Shown: piece after piece, positions 10,438-18,653 of the stretch | How the letters are laid out: each line of letters begins with the position of its first letter | Position numbering within the stretch: the first letter of the stretch is position 1 | Assembly (NCBI GenBank): GCA_030697165.1 | Contig: JAUYQQ010000002.1 | Location: forward strand, 1-64,000 | Origin: Acidobacteriota bacterium | GTDB lineage: Bacteria; Acidobacteriota; Vicinamibacteria; Vicinamibacterales; UBA2999 | Direction of reading: 5' to 3' | Length of the DNA: 64,000 nt | Translations under genes and position numbers: made by a program | Notes under the pieces: generated by a model | What the model was told of the DNA's origin: nothing | Seen by the model: only the letters and a program-made list of their open reading frames with translations | The model's database searches: none

Positions 10438-11730
10438 ATGCAGCGGATTGTGTCCTCTCTCGCGGTCGTCTGCTCGCTGCTCTGTCCCTGGACGGCGTCG
10501 GCGCAAGGTGGCCCGAGCAACTGCTCGGTGGCGTCGCAGAACCTGTACGTCCGTGATGTCCTGAACTCCTTCTACTACTGGTATCCGCAACTCCCGGCGA
10601 ACGTCAGCCCCACGTCGTTCACCTCGCCCGAGGCATATCTCGAGGCGGTTCGCTACCGGCCGATCGACAACACCTACAGCTACATCACGTCTGCGGCCGC
10701 CAACGACGCGTTCTACAGCGACAGCCAGTTCATCGGCTTTGGCATGTCCACGAAGACCACGAGCACCAGCCTCCTGATCCTGCAGGTGTTCGACGACAGC
10801 CCGGCGCTCGAGGCCACTCTGGAGCGCGGCGACCGCATCACCCAGATCAACGGACAGTCGGTGGCTGCGATGAACGCGGCCGGCACCATCGGCGGCGCCT
10901 TTGGCGCGTCCGAGATTGGCGTGGCCTCGACGATCGTGTTCGAAAAGCCGAACGGCGACGTCCGCACGGCGCAGATGGTCAAGCGGCTGGTGACCATTCC
11001 CACGGTCTCGCTCACGCGCGTCGTCGAAGTGGATGGGCGCCGCGTTGGCTACCTGTTCTTCCGCAATTTCGTGAGGCCATCCGAGGCGGCGCTGAACGAC
11101 GCCTTCGCGGCCCTGAAGGCGGCAGGCGCGACCGAACTGGTGCTGGACCTTCGCTACAACGGTGGCGGCCTGGTCGACATTGCCGTGCACCTCGCCAGCC
11201 TGATCGGCGGTGTGCGCACCAGCGGCCAGGTCCTGCTGAACTACGTGCACAACGACCGCGTGGGACCCACCTACGACAAGACGACGCGCTTCACCAATCC
11301 TGAGCACGCGCTGAACCTGTCGCAGCTGGTGGTGATTACGACGCGGTCGTCGGCATCGGCCAGCGAGCTGGTGGTCAACTCCCTGCGCCCGTATATGCCG
11401 GTCGCCGTGATTGGCGATACGACGTTCGGCAAGCCGGTCGGCCAGTACGGATTCACATTCTGCGAAAAGGTGCTGGCGCCGGTGTCGTTCTCGATCAAGA
11501 ACGCCCTCAACGAAGGCGACTTCTTCAGTGGCATTGCGCCGACCTGTGCCGCCGCTGATGACAGCACCCACCAGCTCGGCGACGTGGCCGAAAGTTCGTT
11601 TGCCGAAGCGTTGACCTACCTCCGAACCGGTGCCTGCTCGCCGCGCGCCCAGGCCGAAAGCCGCAGGTTACGGGTGGCCGACGATCGCCCACGGGTTTCG
11701 GCCTGGCAATCGCTGCTCAACGCCTGGTAG
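10438..11730 (+). CDS. S41-family (C-terminal processing) peptidase, secreted
   Basis: 430 residues from ATG 10438, chosen because it directly starts a signal peptide (…CSLLCPWTASAQG). A PDZ-like segment spans ~100-185 (DDSPALEATLERGDRITQIN). The catalytic core carries SSASASE at 304-310 (Ser nucleophile) and Lys332 in TTFGKPVGQ, the Ser/Lys dyad of CTP/TSP proteases. Four or more Cys in the mature chain suggest disulfides in the periplasm. Substrate is unknown; it probably processes or degrades envelope proteins. It stands 13 bases after the LytS-type kinase gene and may be co-transcribed. Confidence 0.85.
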   Translation: MQRIVSSLAVVCSLLCPWTASAQGGPSNCSVASQNLYVRDVLNSFYYWYPQLPANVSPTSFTSPEAYLEAVRYRPIDNTYSYITSAAANDAFYSDSQFIGFGMSTKTTSTSLLILQVFDDSPALEATLERGDRITQINGQSVAAMNAAGTIGGAFGASEIGVASTIVFEKPNGDVRTAQMVKRLVTIPTVSLTRVVEVDGRRVGYLFFRNFVRPSEAALNDAFAALKAAGATELVLDLRYNGGGLVDIAVHLASLIGGVRTSGQVLLNYVHNDRVGPTYDKTTRFTNPEHALNLSQLVVITTRSSASASELVVNSLRPYMPVAVIGDTTFGKPVGQYGFTFCEKVLAPVSFSIKNALNEGDFFSGIAPTCAAADDSTHQLGDVAESSFAEALTYLRTGACSPRAQAESRRLRVADDRPRVSAWQSLLNAW

Positions 11731-11747
11731 GTGTCGAAATATCTAAC

Positions 11748-11823
11748 AAGAGGTAAAGAGATCAGGAAGACGTATTCAAGAATTCCTTGAGCCCCTGATC
11801 TCTTGATCTCCTGTTGACCTCTT
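11748..11823. repeat. Imperfect palindrome, CTCCTG-type dispersed repeat
   Basis: AAGAGGT (11748-11754) pairs with ACCTCTT (11817-11823), and AGAGATCAGG (11757-11766) with CCTGATCTCT (11794-11803), around a 27-base inner part that can itself fold. It fills the gap between the convergent S41 peptidase and dus genes, so it may also end both transcripts. A related palindrome occurs at 21346-21410. Confidence 0.6.
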
Positions 11824-12928
11824 AACCCTCCGTTTCGACCAGCTCGGGATCGCGGTCGCGTCCGCGCGACTCCACCACCACCGCCTCTGGCGCCTGCGCC
11901 GGATCGATCTGGCGCTCGTGAACCAGGCAATCGGTCAGGTAATCGTGGGCGGCGCCGTCGGCACGCGCGAGCAATGCTTCGAGTGGTGTGCGCAGGTTCA
12001 GGTCCTGTTCGCGTGTCTGCAGGCCCGGGAAGGTGCCATCGGGCCGGCGCCGGAGATAGCGATGCCAGAAGTCGGCGTGCCAGCGCGTGAACTGCGTCAC
12101 GCGCTCGAGCCCGTAGGCATCCGCGCCCCAGTGCTCCTTCGCCAGAGCCACGTAGCGTCGATAGATGGCCACGCGGTCCTCGCCAGACAGGTCGAGGTAG
12201 CCCTCGCCGATCTCACGAAACAGCCACGGCTTGATCAGCACGCCCCGCGCGCTCATCACGCCCACGCAACCCGAGCGGGCCTTGGCCTCGGTGATGTCGC
12301 CGGGAAACAGCACGTCGCCATTACCCACCACCGGCACTGAGACCGCGGCCACCACCGTGCCAATCGCATCCCAGTCGGCGGCGAAGCGGTAGCGGGCATT
12401 GCGCGTGCGGCCGTGCACGAACAGCGCGTCGGCGCCGCCGTCCACCGCGGCCTTTGCCTGGTCCACGACGTTGCGCATCTCGTCGTTCCAGCCGAGGCGC
12501 AACTTTACCGTCACCGGGATCTTCGTCACCGCCTTCTTCATGGCTTCGACGATGCGGCGGATGCGGGCGGGCTGGCGGCCGAGCGCCGCGCCAATACCCT
12601 TGTGGGTGAAGTGATCAATCGGGCAACCGCAGTTGAGATCCACCAGGTCGGCGCCGCGTGCCTCGACGAGCGCTGCCGCCCAGCCAAGCTCCTCTGGATT
12701 GGTGCCGGCCAGCTGCACGCCGAAGAACGGCTCGCCCTCGAACTTGCGAATCAGCGCGAACTCGCCCTTCTTGCGCTGCTTGAGTCGCCGCGCCACGGTC
12801 ATCTCGCTGATGGTGACCCGCGCGCCCATTTCGACACACAGCCGGCGGTACGGCAGGTTGGACCCCTTGGTCATGGGCGCCATCACCACCGCCCCGGTCA
12901 GCACTTCACGAAGGTCCATCCGCACCAT
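11822..12928 (-). CDS. dus: tRNA-dihydrouridine synthase
   Basis: 368 residues from ATG 12928 (preceded by AAAGG at 5 bases); the longer in-frame ORF would run into the divergent gene. FMN-dependent reduction of uridine in tRNA D-loops. TIM-barrel signatures: VVMAPMTKGSNLPYR at the N-terminus, DLNCGCPIDHFTHKGIG with the catalytic Cys, KLRLGW, VHGRTRNARY, and the flavin-binding VVGNGDVLFPGD and GVMSARG. The CPIDHFTHKG form is closer to the Dus3/COG0042 branch than to DusA. A helical C-terminal domain covers the last ~90 residues. Only 13 bases separate its start from the divergent TraB/GumN gene. Confidence 0.92.
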   Translation of the reverse strand: MVRMDLREVLTGAVVMAPMTKGSNLPYRRLCVEMGARVTISEMTVARRLKQRKKGEFALIRKFEGEPFFGVQLAGTNPEELGWAAALVEARGADLVDLNCGCPIDHFTHKGIGAALGRQPARIRRIVEAMKKAVTKIPVTVKLRLGWNDEMRNVVDQAKAAVDGGADALFVHGRTRNARYRFAADWDAIGTVVAAVSVPVVGNGDVLFPGDITEAKARSGCVGVMSARGVLIKPWLFREIGEGYLDLSGEDRVAIYRRYVALAKEHWGADAYGLERVTQFTRWHADFWHRYLRRRPDGTFPGLQTREQDLNLRTPLEALLARADGAAHDYLTDCLVHERQIDPAQAPEAVVVESRGRDRDPELVETEG

Positions 12929-12941
12929 GTTAGCCTTTGGC

Positions 12942-13829
12942 ATGGGGATGGTGCTGAGGACAATTCTCGCGGCGGTGGTGGCGGCTGCCCTCGCCAGTGG
13001 CGTGGCCACCGCGCAGGACGCCAGGAAGCACTTCCTGTGGAAGGTCGAAGGCCCGGGGGCGTCGGTGGCCTACCTGCTTGGCTCGTTGCACGTGCTGACG
13101 CCCGAGTTCTATCCGCTGAGCGCCGACATCAACAAGGCGTTCGCGGCCTCGCGGACGCTGGTCGAGGAGCTGGACCTCGACGAGCTGAACGACCCGGCGC
13201 AGATGATGAGCGCGCTCAGCAAGGCCATGCTGAGCGATGGCCGCACGCTCGACCAGATCGTCGCGCCGTCAACCTTCGCCGAGGTGTCGAAGCGCGCCGA
13301 GAAGGCGGGCTTGCCGATGATGGCGCTGCAGCGCATGAAGCCGTGGCTGGTCGCCATCACGCTGATGGGGCCGACGCTGCAGGCCGCCGGCTTCAAGGCC
13401 GAGCTCGGCGTCGACAAGCACTTTTTCGACCGTGCGAAGGAGGCCGGCCTGAAACGGCAGGCGCTCGAAACGCTGTCCTACCAGCTTGATCGCTTCGATC
13501 AGCTCTCGCCGAGATTGCAGGAGGACATGCTGATTTCCAGCATGAAGGAGCTCGACACGCAGGTCGGTAATGTCAGGGAGCTGGCGCAGCAATGGGCCGC
13601 CGGCGACGTGAAGGCGCTGGAGGCGTCGTTGCTGGTTTCGTTCGAAGGTTCGCGCGAGCTCTACGACCGGCTGCTGGTCGAGCGCAACCACAACTGGGTG
13701 CCGCACGTCGAGACGTGCCTCCAGCAAGACGCCGGCTGCTTCATCGTCGTCGGCGCCGCCCACCTGGTGGGCCCGGATGGGCTGCCGACTTTGCTGCTGG
13801 CCAAGGGCTATAAAGTCACGCAGCAGTAG
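12942..13829 (+). CDS. TraB/GumN-family secreted protein
   Basis: 295 residues from ATG 12942 (or ATG 12948), selected because the signal peptide LRTILAAVVAAALASGVATA follows immediately. The N-terminal GSLH (in AYLLGSLHVLTPEF), a mid-chain Glu (VEELDLDE) and the C-terminal VVGAAHLVGPDG are hallmark motifs of the TraB/GumN (Tiki-like) fold, thought to be metal-dependent peptidases or hydrolases related to erythromycin-esterase/EreA proteins. It is probably periplasmic. Function in bacteria is mostly unknown. Its stop codon abuts a GGTGCCTAA repeat. Confidence 0.85.
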   Translation: MGMVLRTILAAVVAAALASGVATAQDARKHFLWKVEGPGASVAYLLGSLHVLTPEFYPLSADINKAFAASRTLVEELDLDELNDPAQMMSALSKAMLSDGRTLDQIVAPSTFAEVSKRAEKAGLPMMALQRMKPWLVAITLMGPTLQAAGFKAELGVDKHFFDRAKEAGLKRQALETLSYQLDRFDQLSPRLQEDMLISSMKELDTQVGNVRELAQQWAAGDVKALEASLLVSFEGSRELYDRLLVERNHNWVPHVETCLQQDAGCFIVVGAAHLVGPDGLPTLLLAKGYKVTQQ

Positions 13830-13853
13830 GGTGCCTAAGGTGCCTAAGGTGCC
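13830..13853. repeat. GGTGCCTAA nonamer array (copy 1)
   Basis: Two and two-thirds copies of GGTGCCTAA sit exactly between the stop of the TraB/GumN gene and the convergent tag gene. The complementary TAG within the array supplies the tag stop codon (13844-13846), so the last residues TAP of that protein derive from the repeat. Other copies are at 19437, 33009 and 43708. Confidence 0.75.
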
Positions 13854-14446
13854 GTGGGGCGGTTCACTCGGGCACGCGCCTGCTCGACCTCGCCGCGCAC
13901 GCCGCAGTCGTGCAGGTGATCGTTCACCAGGCCCATTGCCTGCATGAACGCATAGCTGGTGGTCGGACCCACGAACGACCAGCCCCGCTTCTTCAGGTCC
14001 TTCGACATCGCGATTGACTGCGGCGATGTCGTCATCTTCATCAGCGCCTCGCGCGTCATCTTGCGCGGGCGGTCGGTGGCGGCCGGCTCCCACGACCAGA
14101 AGTACGCCGCCAGCGACCCCTTCTCCTCGATCAGCGCCAGGGCCCGCTTCGCGTTGTTGATAGTCGACTCGATCTTGCCGCGATGACGAACGATGCCGTC
14201 GTTCTTCAGCAGGCGCTGGACGTCCCGTGCGGTAAACCGCGCGACCTGGGCAGGATCGAATCCGCTGAAGGCCGTCCGGAAGTGCTCGCGCTTGCGGAGA
14301 ATGGTGATCCAGCTGAGGCCCGCCTGGAAGCCCTCGAGGCAAATCTTCTCGAACAGCCGCGTGTCGTCGATCACCGGCCGGCCCCACTCATCGTCGTGGT
14401 ACCGGACGTAGAGCGGGTCTTCGCCTGGCCACGAGCAGCGTTTCAT
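13844..14446 (-). CDS. tag: DNA-3-methyladenine glycosylase I
   Basis: 200 residues from ATG 14446; a longer in-frame ORF lies inside ppk2 and is not used. Excises 3-methyladenine from alkylated DNA. Tag signatures: KRCSWPGEDPLYVRYHDDEWG with zinc Cys and His, GFQAGLSWITIL with the catalytic Glu equivalent region, helix-hairpin-helix-like central part, and C-terminal LVNDHLHDC giving the remaining zinc His and Cys. Its ATG overlaps the ppk2 TGA (ATGA), so translation is probably coupled to ppk2. The C-terminal end runs into a dispersed repeat, a sign of recent change at the 3' end. Confidence 0.95.
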   Translation of the reverse strand: MKRCSWPGEDPLYVRYHDDEWGRPVIDDTRLFEKICLEGFQAGLSWITILRKREHFRTAFSGFDPAQVARFTARDVQRLLKNDGIVRHRGKIESTINNAKRALALIEEKGSLAAYFWSWEPAATDRPRKMTREALMKMTTSPQSIAMSKDLKKRGWSFVGPTTSYAFMQAMGLVNDHLHDCGVRGEVEQARARVNRPTAP

Positions 14447-15369
14447 TTCCTGCGGGCCTTGGCCGCCTTGGCCTTCACAACCTTCACTTCGGCCTCGAGC
14501 GCCGCCTTTACCTTGAGGAGTTCGGCCTTCACCTTGGGGTCGGCCGACGGGAATCGGGGATCCAGCGTCTCGATGGTATCGACGATGGTGGCGGCGACGG
14601 CGAGGCGCGTGAACCACTTGCGGTCGGCCGGAATGACGTGCCACGGCGCCCATGGCGTTGAGGTGTGGCGAATGGTGTCTTCGTAAGCGTGCATGTACTT
14701 GGCGAAGTGGGCACGTTCGCTGACGTCGGCCAGCGAGAACTTCCAGTGCTTGTCGGCTTCTTCAAGCCGGTCCAGGAACCGCAGCCGCTGTTCTTCTTTC
14801 GAGACGTGCAGGAAGAACTTGCGGATCACCACGCCCTGGCGCGACAGGTAGCGCTCGTAGGCGTTGATGTCTTCGTAGCGTTCCCGCCAGATGTTCCGGG
14901 TGACGAGCTTCGGCGGCAGCTGTTGCCGCGCCAGGATGTTCTGGTGCACCCGCACCACCAGGGTTTCTTCGTAGTACGACCGGTTGAAGATGCCGATGTG
15001 GCCGCGGCGCGGCAACACGCGCGAGTTGCGCCACAGGAAGTCGTGGTCCAGCTCTTCGCTGGAGGGCGATTTGAAGGAGTGTACTTCGCAGCCCTGCGGG
15101 TTGACGCCCGACATCACGTGCTTGATTGTTCCGTCCTTGCCGGCCGCATCCATGGCCTGGAAGATCAGCAGGACCGACCAGCGGTCTTGCGCGTACAGGC
15201 GCTCCTGCAGGTCAGACAGGCGCCTGACGCTGTCGGAGATCAGTTCGTCGGCCGTGTCCTTGAACGAGGCGCCCCAGGCGTCGTTGGGTTGGACGCTGGC
15301 CAGCCGGAACCGAGCGCCGCTGGTGACGCGGTAACGGGCTGCGATGTCGTGATACGCGGGGGTCTTCAC
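14443..15369 (-). CDS. ppk2: Polyphosphate kinase 2 family protein
   Basis: About 308 residues from GTG 15369; an ATG at 15450 would overlap the divergent methyltransferase start and add 27 unlikely residues, so the start is uncertain. PPK2 enzymes transfer phosphate between polyphosphate and nucleoside mono- or diphosphates. Walker A-like MDAAGKDGTIKHVMSGVNPQ, lid/Walker B region HIGIFNRSYYEETLVVRVH, and HVSKEEQRLRFLDRL are typical. The last ~40 residues are Lys/Ala-rich. Cytoplasmic. Coupled by ATGA to tag. Confidence 0.92.
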   Translation of the reverse strand: MKTPAYHDIAARYRVTSGARFRLASVQPNDAWGASFKDTADELISDSVRRLSDLQERLYAQDRWSVLLIFQAMDAAGKDGTIKHVMSGVNPQGCEVHSFKSPSSEELDHDFLWRNSRVLPRRGHIGIFNRSYYEETLVVRVHQNILARQQLPPKLVTRNIWRERYEDINAYERYLSRQGVVIRKFFLHVSKEEQRLRFLDRLEEADKHWKFSLADVSERAHFAKYMHAYEDTIRHTSTPWAPWHVIPADRKWFTRLAVAATIVDTIETLDPRFPSADPKVKAELLKVKAALEAEVKVVKAKAAKARRK

Positions 15370-15427
15370 GCTGTGAATGGTAATGCAGGTCGGCCGCGGC
15401 GCGAGGATGGCATAATGCGGAGCCCAC

Positions 15428-16732
15428 GTGTCGCTGAAAGACCTCGTCATCCGGACCTTCTGGGGCGATCGGTTCTATCGATCGGTGCTGCAGCCCTTCG
15501 ACCGCTACCTGGTGCCTCCGCTTCCGGCAGGGTCGTTCGATCCTGCCGATGTTCCGCTGAACAAGGTGTGCCGGGTTGGCGACGCGGCCAACCCACTGTG
15601 GCGGCGGAGCTATGCCGACCTCGGCTTTGCAGACGACCCGCAGGTGTTTCACCGCAAAGTGTGGGAGTTCAACCAGGCCCTGTACGGCCTGCGGCGCTTG
15701 CGCCGGCTCGCGCCGGCGGCGACGGCGCTCGGCATCGGGTGCGGTCACGAGGAATTGATGTACTTCCTCGCCAACCGGATTGCCCGCGTCATTGCCACCG
15801 ATCTCTACGAGGGCACCTGGATTGGCGGCGAAAGCGATGCCGACGTCCTGGCGCACCCGGCCAAGTACGCGCCGTTCAAGTACCGCGAGGACCATCTCGA
15901 GGTGAGGCGCATGGATGGCCTGGCGCTCGATGCCGAGGCCGGCACCTGCGATTTCGTGTTCTGCCTGTCCTCGATCGAGCACTTCGGGCGGCTCCAGGAC
16001 AAGCGCCGGGCGCTCCAGGAGATGTTTCGGGTGCTCAAGCCCGGCGGGGTCGCCGTGGTGACGACGGAAGTGGTGCTCAATCGACTGGGCCGGGGCGCCC
16101 AGTATTTCCCGGCACCGACATTGTTCGCGCTGGTCGGCGAAGCCGGCTTCACGCTCGATGGGACGCCCGACCTCCGGATTGAATCCGAGTACGCGGGCCG
16201 TCCGCTCGCGCTGCCGATGGACACGTTCGTGTCGCCGCACGTCGTGCTGCGCAACTTCAACACCATCTATACGTCCGTCGCATTGTTCCTGATGAAGCCC
16301 CCCGGACCCGATCCCGCGCGGGTCGCGGTGACCGGCGACGAAGTGGCCACCGTGCGGGAACCGTATCGCTATGCCGCTGGCATTGCGGTCGATGGTTTGG
16401 TTCCGCCAATCACGCCAGGCCAACCGTTTACGCTGCCGATCACGATCCGCAACACTGGCGACGCCACGTGGTTCACCGGCTCAAAGAGCCACTGCGTGCG
16501 CATTGGCGCGTCGTTCGTGACACGTGACGGCCGCAACCTGACCGGAGAGGCGTTGCGGTTTGAACTATCGGCGAACGTGCGCCCTGGTGAACTGACTCGA
16601 GTCGAACTGTCCCTGGTCGCGCCAGATGCCGATCCGGGCGGACTGCTTCTGCACGTGGGCCTGGTCAAGGAGATGTACTTCTGGTTCCGCGACCAGGGAT
16701 CACTCGACCTCGTGATACCGCTTACGTTCTAA
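15428..16732 (+). CDS. SAM-dependent methyltransferase with C-terminal Ig-like domain
   Basis: 434 residues from GTG 15428, with GGAG 5 bases upstream. Residues ~100-250 form a class I methyltransferase: motif I reads ATALGIGCGHEELMYFL, DLYEG is the SAM acid loop, and FRVLKPGGVAVVTTEVV is motif V/VI. Residues ~330-434 form a beta-rich domain (PFTLPITIRNTGDATWF… PGELTRVELSLVAP) resembling NBR1/CARDB-type Ig domains. This pairing is typical of enzymes acting on glycan or surface substrates, but the substrate is not visible here. The 3' end overlaps the convergent cupin gene by 11 bases. Confidence 0.8.
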   Translation: MSLKDLVIRTFWGDRFYRSVLQPFDRYLVPPLPAGSFDPADVPLNKVCRVGDAANPLWRRSYADLGFADDPQVFHRKVWEFNQALYGLRRLRRLAPAATALGIGCGHEELMYFLANRIARVIATDLYEGTWIGGESDADVLAHPAKYAPFKYREDHLEVRRMDGLALDAEAGTCDFVFCLSSIEHFGRLQDKRRALQEMFRVLKPGGVAVVTTEVVLNRLGRGAQYFPAPTLFALVGEAGFTLDGTPDLRIESEYAGRPLALPMDTFVSPHVVLRNFNTIYTSVALFLMKPPGPDPARVAVTGDEVATVREPYRYAAGIAVDGLVPPITPGQPFTLPITIRNTGDATWFTGSKSHCVRIGASFVTRDGRNLTGEALRFELSANVRPGELTRVELSLVAPDADPGGLLLHVGLVKEMYFWFRDQGSLDLVIPLTF

Positions 16733-17057
16733 CGGGCGCGGGTGCGAGAATGGCGAGCACCAGCAACCGCGACTCGCCGGTGTTTCTCACCCCGTGTGGC
16801 ACACCTTCGGGCGCCACCAGCAGATCGCCCGCGACCATCGGCAGCTCCTGCGCCTCGAGCAGGAACACGCCTTGGCCTTCGAGCACGTGATAGACCTTGT
16901 CCTGTCCCGCGTGCGCGTGCAGCTTGTGCTCCTGGCCCGGCTCGAAGGCGTTCAACCCGACCAGCAGCCTCGCCGACTCGAAGAGGGTCGTCTTGCCCAT
17001 CTTGCCGTGGGCGTACCCGGCGTGGTCGGCCGGCCGAATCACCGAAGGGTGTGTCAC
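16722..17057 (-). CDS. Cupin-domain protein
   Basis: 111 residues from GTG 17057, which overlaps the TGA of the upstream methyltransferase gene (GTGA) and so is probably translationally coupled. Single conserved-barrel cupin: metal-binding motif EHKLHAHAGQDKVYHVLEG and second motif GVPHGVRNTGE. Small cupins bind a metal and act as enzymes, sensors or storage proteins; no specific substrate can be read. The longer in-frame ORF upstream lies inside the methyltransferase gene and is a shadow. Confidence 0.85.
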   Translation of the reverse strand: MTHPSVIRPADHAGYAHGKMGKTTLFESARLLVGLNAFEPGQEHKLHAHAGQDKVYHVLEGQGVFLLEAQELPMVAGDLLVAPEGVPHGVRNTGESRLLVLAILAPAPVRT

Positions 17058-17836
17058 TGCGGCCTCCGCGCCGAGATGTTCAGGCGCCAGTAGTCGAGGG
17101 TGAACGGCGGGTCTTGGCGTGCCGACAGCTCGGTGACGCGATCGATGAACGCCTGCTTGAGCGAGGGATTCGGCAATCGCTCGAGATGCGCATGGTAGAT
17201 CACGGTGGTGACGAACTCGCGGTAGTCGGCCTCGGTGGCGAGCGTGGTCGGCGCTGCTTCGATGCTGGTCACGACGGTGTCGAAACCGGCGCGCGTCAGG
17301 CGCTCGGCCGTGGTCTCGGCGTTGGCGAACTCCCACGGCCCCGGCCAGTCCGAGAAGTACGGCGCAAACGGCTCGGCGGACATCAGTTGTTGAGCCAGCG
17401 CATGCGCGCGAACCAGGTTGGGACCGCCCCCACACTGTGCCATCAGCCGTCCACCAGGGCGCAGCGTGGTCAGGATGTTGTTGAACAGCGCCTGGTGATC
17501 CTTGACCCAGTGAAAGGTGGCGGTGCTGAAGACGAGGTCAGCCCAGTTCGCGAACGGCAGATCGGGCAACGCCACCTGCACGAAGCCGACCCGCGGGCCG
17601 AAGGCGGGCCGCAGGTTGGCGCGGGCGGTCATCAACATGTTCCACGATCGGTCGATGGCGATGAGGCGGCCGTGCGGCAGCCTCGCCAGCAATTCACCGG
17701 TCAGCCGGCCGCTGCCGCAGCCGGCGTCGATCGCGCGCTCGTCGCCGTTCACCGACAGGCGCGACAGCACCTTCTGTCCCCAACTGGTCTGGGGGCCCGA
17801 CACCTTGTGATACGCCGCCGCATTCCACTCCGTCAC
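17054..17836 (-). CDS. Class I SAM-dependent methyltransferase (trans-aconitate/malonyl-ACP type)
   Basis: 260 residues. Motif I is AIDAGCGSGRLTGELLARLP, followed by IAIDRS (SAM-ribose acid), DLVFSTATFHWVKD and LRPGGRLMAQCGG. The FHWV motif is typical of the Tam/BioC-like branch acting on small carboxylic acids or acyl carriers. A biotin role is not supported by neighbours. It forms a coupled pair with the downstream cupin. Confidence 0.85.
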   Translation of the reverse strand: MTEWNAAAYHKVSGPQTSWGQKVLSRLSVNGDERAIDAGCGSGRLTGELLARLPHGRLIAIDRSWNMLMTARANLRPAFGPRVGFVQVALPDLPFANWADLVFSTATFHWVKDHQALFNNILTTLRPGGRLMAQCGGGPNLVRAHALAQQLMSAEPFAPYFSDWPGPWEFANAETTAERLTRAGFDTVVTSIEAAPTTLATEADYREFVTTVIYHAHLERLPNPSLKQAFIDRVTELSARQDPPFTLDYWRLNISARRPQ

Positions 17837-17865
17837 GCCTCCTAGTGTAGCCTTGCGAGTTGGCG

Positions 17866-17988
17866 ATGTCGTTTCCGGCTACACGGTTGTCGGTCGTCGA
17901 GCGCACGCGCAGCGAGGATGAGGAGGTCCGGCGCGTCGCGTGGGCCACGATCGAGGCCTACTGGAAACCGGCGGCATCCCGAACCTAG
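17866..17988 (+). pseudogene. N-terminal relic of an ECF sigma-70 factor
   Basis: A 40-codon ORF reads ATRLSVVERTRSEDEEVRR and then ATIEAYWKP before a premature end at TAG. This matches the start of a large acidobacterial/planctomycete ECF sigma family (ATRxSL…RTRSxD…RRxAxxTLxxxYWKPVYKYIR). The match ends exactly at YWKP, so the sigma2 helices and the rest are missing. Its TAG shares the palindromic CTAG with the stop of the convergent DsrE-like gene, suggesting a deletion joined the two. The family motif is from memory; a profile search would settle it. Confidence 0.55.
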
Positions 17989-18431
17989 TAGGTGAACATG
18001 CGGTCGTGCTCGAGCGAAAGCTTGAGCAGCACCGCCGGCGGCGCAAACTGCGCTGGCTTGCCATGCAGGTCGGCGGCGGTCAACCCGCGGGCCGTGCTCG
18101 ACATGCCCGACAGGTAGAATTTCCCGCCGCCTTTGACGATGGCGTCGAAGTGTTCGCGGAGCCGGCCGGTACCAATACCGGTGAGGCCGTCGAGCGTGGC
18201 ATCGCGCAGGAGCTGGACGGCGTCGCCGGCAAGAAAGACCGACACGGCGTGCCCTTCTTCAAGGGCGGTCCGGGCGACCAGGAAGGCGAGGGCGGCCCGC
18301 GTGGCGCTTTCGGGCCCATGCGTCACGTGAACGAGGATCCGGGCCTTCGCCGCGGGCTGGTCACTGCCAGTACCCGCAGGCGCCATTCCGGGAATCAGGC
18401 CGAGGGTGAGGGCGAGCATCAGGGGTTTCAT
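17985..18431 (-). CDS. Secreted DsrE-family protein
   Basis: 148 residues from ATG 18431, overlapping the upstream DUF1059 TGA (ATGA). A signal peptide (LMLALTLGLIPGMAPAGTG) precedes a DsrE/DsrF-like Rossmann domain (ARILVHVTHGPESATRAALAFLVARTA, then HAVSVFLAGDAV, and YLSGMSSTARGLT). The family includes sulfur-relay proteins and many stand-alone proteins with unknown ligands; the Cys used in sulfur transfer is not seen here, so a sulfur role is doubtful. The stop lies in a CTAG shared with the sigma-factor relic. Confidence 0.75.
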   Translation of the reverse strand: MKPLMLALTLGLIPGMAPAGTGSDQPAAKARILVHVTHGPESATRAALAFLVARTALEEGHAVSVFLAGDAVQLLRDATLDGLTGIGTGRLREHFDAIVKGGGKFYLSGMSSTARGLTAADLHGKPAQFAPPAVLLKLSLEHDRMFTY

Positions 18432-18577
18432 GCCGGTTTGGCCATGGCCAGCGCCTGCTCGCGGCTCAAGTCCATCTGGTGGACTTGCTTCGCGTGTGCC
18501 TGCGCCTTCGCGATGACTTCGTCGTCTGACGCGCCCTTCAGGACGAACCCGCACGGGCAGTTAATAACCTTGTTCAT
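18428..18577 (-). CDS. DUF1059 small protein
   Basis: 49 residues from ATG 18577, which has a strong ribosome site (AGGGAG, 8 bases). It begins NKVINCPCGFVLKGASDDE and contains AQAHAKQVHQMDLSREQ, matching DUF1059. The CPCG pair and two His could bind a metal (inference). Function unknown. Overlaps the DsrE-like gene by ATGA, so both are probably made together. Confidence 0.8.
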   Translation of the reverse strand: MNKVINCPCGFVLKGASDDEVIAKAQAHAKQVHQMDLSREQALAMAKPA

Positions 18578-18653
18578 GTGGTCAGCTCCCTTCGACAGGT
18601 AAGATACGCCGCATCCCTTGCCGCAACATTTCGGCAACCTTGGAAAAAGCTTG

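Noticed and set aside
12413-13489. Plus-strand ORF over the dus start and the TraB/GumN gene
   Set aside because: Low-complexity shadow in another frame; both overlapped genes have recognisable families.
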